This document shows positions 59,626-64,000 of a stretch of 64,000 nt of DNA, in pieces. The number at the start of each line of letters is the position of its first letter. Positions within the stretch are counted from its first letter, which is position 1. The DNA lies in NCBI RefSeq assembly GCF_002797815.1, contig NZ_PGFJ01000002.1, forward strand, positions 186,001 to 250,000, read 5' to 3'. The notes below the pieces were generated by a model. The model was not told the DNA's origin, did no database searches, and saw only the letters and a list, made by a program, of their open reading frames with translations. The position numbers and the translations under genes were made by a program. This DNA comes from Mucilaginibacter auburnensis. GTDB lineage: Bacteria; Bacteroidota; Bacteroidia; Sphingobacteriales; Sphingobacteriaceae.

Positions 59626-61995
59626 ATGCTAAAAAATTACTTTAAAACAGCCTGGCGTAATGTACTTAAACATAAAATGTATAGCGCCATAAACATTGGT
59701 GGTTTAGCCATTGGTATGGCAGTAAGCTTTTTATTGCTTCTTTACGTGTATAGCGAGTTTACCTATAATAACATGCATGTAAAAGGTGATCGCATTTATA
59801 AATTTTTACGCAATCAACCGAGCGAGGGAGTTATATATACATCATCTGTTACACCTGCGCCACTTGCGCCCGCAGTTGAAAAAGATTATCCGGAGATAGA
59901 AAAAGTTGCGCGTAATAATGGCACTTCTGATATGCTGGCAGGGTACGGCGACGTCAACATTAAACTGCCGATGATGGCATCAGATCCGGCTATTCTTGAC
60001 ATCTTCACCTTCGACTTTGTGAAAGGCAAAAAATCAAAAGCGCTGGACGATCCATCCTCTATTGTGATAACCGAGAAAGCTGCGAAAGCGCTGTTTGGCG
60101 ATGCCGATCCTATTGGTAAGAGTATCCGCTTGAATGACAATAAATTCTCATTAAAAGTAAGTGCTGTAATAAAAGATCACCCTCAAAACTCAAGTTTTAG
60201 ATTTGATATGCTGATGCCCTGGGGAACTTATGGAACCCAACAACCCTGGATAAAAAGTGCAGGCTGGGGTAATTACTCTTTTACAACCTACGCCTTATTG
60301 AAACCAGGAGCAACAGTGGATGCAGTAAATATTAAGCTGAAAGACATTACAAAACGCTATGACCCTAATAATAAAGATAATATTATGTTTCTGCATAACT
60401 GGCGCAGTTTACGCTTGAACGGGGAATTTAAAAATGGCGTAAATACCGGTGGATCTATTGAATATGTAAGATTATTTTTATACCTGGCTATAGGCATTTT
60501 GCTTATTGCATGTATCAATTTTATGAATTTATCAACCGCGAGGTCTGAACACAGAGCGCGCGAAGTAGGTGTGCGTAAAGCCATAGGTGCTCATCGTTGG
60601 TCAATAGTTCAACAATTCCTTGGCGAATCAATGCTGATGGCCTTTATGGCATTTTTCGCATCAATTGTTATTATGATGTTGTTGTTGCCGGTTTTCAGAG
60701 ATATAATTGGTACGCCTATGGAACTACCCTACCAAAACCCTTGGGCATGGACTGCAGCTTTGATTGTAACCGTTGTAACCGGGTTTGTTGCCGGCAGTTA
60801 TCCGGCACTTTTTCTATCCTCGTTTAAGCCTATCAAAGTGTTGAAAGGGCAGTTGATAACAACTAAAACAACTGTACGACCACGACAGTTTTTAGTTGTT
60901 ATGCAATTTACTTTTGCCATTTGCCTTATACTGTCAAGTTTGTTCATTTACAAACAAATAAATTACATTAAAGAGCGGCCTTTAGGATACAACAATAAAG
61001 GCGTGCTTGAAATGGATGTTGAAGGTGCGCTTGTTGACCGGTTCGAAGATTTTCGTAGAGATGCTATTGCTTCGGGAGCTATAATTGACGGCGCATTAAC
61101 GTCAGGCAGCATTACGGATAACGGCAGCAGCTCATGGGGTATAACTTGGCCGGATCAGCGCCCCGGAGAAGCTAAAATACCTATCGATCAATTGGTAGTA
61201 ACCTATCATTTTACCGGAACGTACGGAGTAGAAATGGTACAGGGTCACGATTATGACATTAATCGCCCGGCTGATACAGCTGGTATTATATTGAACGAAT
61301 CGGCAGTTAAGCTAATGCGACTAAAACACCCTTTAGGTGCCCAAGTTAAGTGGCAAGGCGATAACAGAACGGTTATTGGTGTCACAAAAGACTTCGTATG
61401 GGGATCTCCTTACGAGCCGGTCAAACCAGCAATTGTTGGCTTTATGAAGGATTGGACGGGTTCAATAGGCTTAAAACTTAATCCGGCTAAATCAATAACT
61501 GAAAGCCTTGCACTTATCAAAAACGTGTATAAAAAATACAATACTCAATATCCATTCGAGTATAAATTTACGGATGAAAGGTTTGACAGCAAATTCAAAA
61601 CAGAAAAGCTTTTAGGCACAATGGCAACCTGTTTTACCGGACTCGCCATTGTAATATCATGCTTAGGCTTATTCGGTTTAGCTTCCTTTTCTGCCGAGCA
61701 ACGCCGTAAAGAAATAGGTATACGTAAAGTACTTGGTGCCAACACCGCGCATTTATGGCTTAAACTGTCACAGGAGTTTATAAAGTTGGTACTGATATCA
61801 TTTTTGATTGGTGCGGCTATAAGTTGGTACAATATTGATAAATGGCTGGCTAAATACACGTATCACACACCAATAAGCCTGTGGGTATTTATTGCAACCA
61901 TGCTTGTAAGCATTGCATTGTGTCTCATCACCGTGAGTTGGCAAGCCATACGCGCGGCATGGGCCAACCCGGTTAAAAGTTTAAAAAGCGAATAA
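59626..61995 (+). CDS. MacB/FtsX-type ABC permease 5
   Basis: 789 residues with the same plan. The start is MLKNYFKTAWRNVLKHKMYS, the motifs are AREVGVRKAIGAHRWSIVQQ and RKEIGIRKVLGANTAHLWLK, and the tail ANPVKSLKSE is slightly changed. In its first half it looks closer to permease 1 (both have the GGSIEYVRLF / GGQIEYVRLF segment) than to 2-4. The second ATPase begins 39 bases after it, so it may pair with that subunit. Confidence 0.9.
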   Translation: MLKNYFKTAWRNVLKHKMYSAINIGGLAIGMAVSFLLLLYVYSEFTYNNMHVKGDRIYKFLRNQPSEGVIYTSSVTPAPLAPAVEKDYPEIEKVARNNGTSDMLAGYGDVNIKLPMMASDPAILDIFTFDFVKGKKSKALDDPSSIVITEKAAKALFGDADPIGKSIRLNDNKFSLKVSAVIKDHPQNSSFRFDMLMPWGTYGTQQPWIKSAGWGNYSFTTYALLKPGATVDAVNIKLKDITKRYDPNNKDNIMFLHNWRSLRLNGEFKNGVNTGGSIEYVRLFLYLAIGILLIACINFMNLSTARSEHRAREVGVRKAIGAHRWSIVQQFLGESMLMAFMAFFASIVIMMLLLPVFRDIIGTPMELPYQNPWAWTAALIVTVVTGFVAGSYPALFLSSFKPIKVLKGQLITTKTTVRPRQFLVVMQFTFAICLILSSLFIYKQINYIKERPLGYNNKGVLEMDVEGALVDRFEDFRRDAIASGAIIDGALTSGSITDNGSSSWGITWPDQRPGEAKIPIDQLVVTYHFTGTYGVEMVQGHDYDINRPADTAGIILNESAVKLMRLKHPLGAQVKWQGDNRTVIGVTKDFVWGSPYEPVKPAIVGFMKDWTGSIGLKLNPAKSITESLALIKNVYKKYNTQYPFEYKFTDERFDSKFKTEKLLGTMATCFTGLAIVISCLGLFGLASFSAEQRRKEIGIRKVLGANTAHLWLKLSQEFIKLVLISFLIGAAISWYNIDKWLAKYTYHTPISLWVFIATMLVSIALCLITVSWQAIRAAWANPVKSLKSE

Positions 61996-62034
61996 AGACT
62001 GTACCATTCACAATCTAAATATAAATGCTAACTA

Positions 62035-62712
62035 ATGCTATCACTTAAAAACATTTCAAAACGCTATAAAAACGGAAGTTCGCAGGTAACTATTTTAAAT
62101 AACATTAGCCTGGAGGTTGAAGCCGGCGAGTTTGTTTCAATTATGGGGCCGTCCGGTTCAGGGAAATCAACCTTGCTTAACATAATAGGCATGCTTGATC
62201 AACCTTCTGATGGGTTTCATTATTTTTTAGATGAGCCTGTTCATCAATTAAAAGAAAAGCAGCGCTCGGCTTTATATAAAAAGAACATTGGTTTTGTGTT
62301 TCAGGCCTATCATTTAATAGACGAATTAAACGTTTATGAAAACATTGAAACACCCCTACTCTATCATGATGTTAAATCATCAGAACGAAAAGCTTTGGTT
62401 GCTGATATGTTAGACCGGTTTCAGATAGTTGGAAAGAAAGACCTTTTTCCATCACAACTTTCAGGCGGGCAACAGCAATTAGTAGGCATTGCACGTGCGC
62501 TCATCGTTAAGCCAAAACTTTTACTCGCCGACGAGCCTACGGGTAATCTCAACTCAAAACAGGGTGAAGAAATTATGCAGCTTTTCAGCAAATTAAATAA
62601 AGAGGAAGGCATGACAATTATACAGGTTACCCATTCTGAAAAGAACGCTGCATATGGCACTCGTATTATTAATCTGCTTGATGGAACTATTGCTTCATCA
62701 CAACAAATTTAA
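62035..62712 (+). CDS. Second ABC transporter ATP-binding protein
   Basis: 225 residues with Walker A MGPSGSGKSTLLN, Q loop FVFQAYHLIDELNV, signature LSGGQQQLVGIARA, Walker B LLLADEPTGNLNS and switch QVTHSEKNAAYG. It has the same length as the first ATPase but differs clearly, including Leu for the usual Arg after the signature. It is not a fresh duplicate. It sits between permease 5 and the TolC-type gene, whose ATG follows its stop after one base. Confidence 0.9.
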   Translation: MLSLKNISKRYKNGSSQVTILNNISLEVEAGEFVSIMGPSGSGKSTLLNIIGMLDQPSDGFHYFLDEPVHQLKEKQRSALYKKNIGFVFQAYHLIDELNVYENIETPLLYHDVKSSERKALVADMLDRFQIVGKKDLFPSQLSGGQQQLVGIARALIVKPKLLLADEPTGNLNSKQGEEIMQLFSKLNKEEGMTIIQVTHSEKNAAYGTRIINLLDGTIASSQQI

Positions 62713-62713
62713 T

Positions 62714-64000
62714 ATGGGCAGGCTAAGAAAATACGAATTATTGATCGCATTTGCGTTGGGCGGCAAAATATCGTATGCTCAGCAAACAGCTGATTCTGTT
62801 CTGACTTTGCAACAATGTATTGATATTGGAATAAAAAACAATTTGCAGGTCAAACAAACTGCTGCACAAACAGAAGCAAGCCGTATTTATTGGCAACAAG
62901 CTAAAGAAAACCTTTTGCCCACACTTGGCGGCGATATCAACCATAGTTATAGCCAGGGCCGAAGTTTAAATCCGTTCACTAATGGTTATCTTGATCAACC
63001 TATTACTTCCGGAAATTATAATTTAAGCAGTAGCCTAACATTGTCAAGCGGGCTAACTTTACAAAACAGTATAAAGCAAACTGCCCTTGCCTACCAGGCC
63101 GGTAAAATGGATCTGGAGCAGGCAAAAAACGACCTTACGCTTAACCTTATCACGGCCTACTTTAAAGTTTTGAACGGCGAAGATCAGTTGGAATTGGCAA
63201 AAACTCAGGCTTCAGTATCGCAAAAACAATTGGAACGTGCAGAGGTGCTTGACAAAGATGGAGCCATATCTCCCCAACAATTGTATGACCTGAAGGGACA
63301 GGCGGCCACAGACCAGTTAAGTATTATAAACGCTCAAAATAGCATATCAATTGCAAAGCTTGATCTTTTACAATCACTAAATGTACCGTATAACAAAAAT
63401 ATAAAACTACAGCGCAAATTGAGTGATCAAATCACCGCGCGTTACCAGGAAACAGCTGAGCAGGTTTATAATACCGCATTAAATAACTTTGCATTTGTAA
63501 AATCGGGCACATTGAAACGGCAGAGCGCAGAACGCGCGTTAATGGTTGCCAAGGGCACACTATTACCATCATTGTACTTAACCGGCGGACTAAGCACTAC
63601 CTACTCAAGCGCTGCGCAGCGCTCAATACTTATCAACCAGAGTATTGAGCCTACTAACCAGTTTATTCAAACTGCTGGCGGCGGCAGGGAAACCGTTTAC
63701 ACAACACAATCAAATTATATTGGTCAGAATATTAATTACACAGATCAGCTAAGAAACAACTATCGCACCTTTATAGGTATTGGCTTAAGTGTACCTATAC
63801 TTAATGCTTTTCAAAACAGGAACAAGGTATCGTTAGCTAAGATCAACCTGCAAACGGCTAAAGATGTTGAACAGACCAATCAGCTACAGCTAAAGGTTAA
63901 TATTGATAAAGCTTACGAGAATATGAATATGGCTTTTGATCGTTATCAGCTGCTTTTAATTCAAACTGATGCTTTTACTGAGTCATTCCGTATAGCAGAG
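62714..64000 (+). CDS. TolC-family outer-membrane efflux protein, 3' end cut by window
   Basis: 429 codons are open to the window end. An N-terminal signal-like segment (YELLIAFALGGKISYAQQ) is followed by TolC landmarks: LTLQQCIDIGIKNNLQVKQT, then LLPTLGGDINHSYSQG, the first helical coil (QAKNDLTLNLITAYFKVLNG), the repeat-like AERALMVAKGTLLPSLYLTG, GIGLSVPILNAFQNRNKVSL and another coil start. Two outer-membrane efflux repeats are visible, so most of the protein is present. With the adaptor and ABC parts it would complete a tripartite exporter. Confidence 0.88.
   Translation, partial: MGRLRKYELLIAFALGGKISYAQQTADSVLTLQQCIDIGIKNNLQVKQTAAQTEASRIYWQQAKENLLPTLGGDINHSYSQGRSLNPFTNGYLDQPITSGNYNLSSSLTLSSGLTLQNSIKQTALAYQAGKMDLEQAKNDLTLNLITAYFKVLNGEDQLELAKTQASVSQKQLERAEVLDKDGAISPQQLYDLKGQAATDQLSIINAQNSISIAKLDLLQSLNVPYNKNIKLQRKLSDQITARYQETAEQVYNTALNNFAFVKSGTLKRQSAERALMVAKGTLLPSLYLTGGLSTTYSSAAQRSILINQSIEPTNQFIQTAGGGRETVYTTQSNYIGQNINYTDQLRNNYRTFIGIGLSVPILNAFQNRNKVSLAKINLQTAKDVEQTNQLQLKVNIDKAYENMNMAFDRYQLLLIQTDAFTESFRIAE

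Overview
The window is a piece of a Bacteroidetes chromosome, most likely Sphingobacteriaceae (Mucilaginibacter/Pedobacter type). This rests on a tmRNA whose tag reads GENNYALAA, a type IX secretion (T9SS) type B substrate next to PorP/SprF and OmpA-PD40 genes, several TAnnTTTG (-7 box) promoters, and many families typical of this phylum (DUF1573, DUF3347, DUF4199, DUF2807, ~800-residue double-FtsX permeases). No species can be named from sequence reading alone.

Layout. 1-10.4 kb is ordinary core sequence: the end of xerD, a YitT protein, a small secreted protein, a VanW-glycosyltransferase fusion, an AurF-like diiron protein, a nitroreductase, a fused 2-oxoacid dehydrogenase E1, a DUF1573 protein, an aminotransferase and a DUF3347 protein. 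ssrA (tmRNA) follows at 10.56 kb. An 8.1-kb element is inserted at its 3' end, bounded by identical 18-bp copies of that end (10909-10926 and 18990-19007). It carries one tight seven-gene defence operon: an XRE regulator, a methylase with a fused HsdR-like nuclease domain, a specificity subunit, a small P-loop protein, a Septu-like ATPase/HNH pair (PtuA/PtuB type) and a putative PD-(D/E)XK protein. It has recombinase-arm-like repeats at both ends but no integrase gene.

19.1-26.5 kb is a T9SS-type operon on the minus strand: a 1457-residue Ig-repeat surface protein, PorP/SprF and an OmpA-PD40 protein. A STAND/NACHT-like NTPase is divergent to it. 29.5-32.2 kb is a peroxide/thiol-stress operon (ohrR-doxX-DJ-1/PfpI-ohr-nitroreductase) with a palindromic operator candidate. 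32.3-34.9 kb holds small envelope proteins and a Cu/Zn superoxide dismutase lipoprotein. 35.1-38.2 kb is a lone, visibly AT-rich NACHT protein with an Mrr-like nuclease domain, a likely second defence gene. It is followed by a DUF1684 protein, a palindromic intergenic repeat and a RepA-like ATPase.

40.7-64 kb contains a sigma-54-type activator, a MerR regulator, a DUF3037/HipA pair, a membrane-anchored LuxR protein and DUF4199. Last comes a large efflux locus: a two-component system (histidine kinase and sigma-54 response regulator) divergent from an adaptor, an ABC ATPase, five tandem paralogous MacB/FtsX permeases, a second ABC ATPase and a TolC-type outer-membrane protein cut by the window end. 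The efflux genes would build an envelope-spanning ABC exporter set, probably switched by the adjacent two-component system.

The strongest candidates for something new are the integrase-less ssrA-inserted composite defence island (10.9-19.0 kb) and the Mrr-NACHT protein at 35.1 kb.
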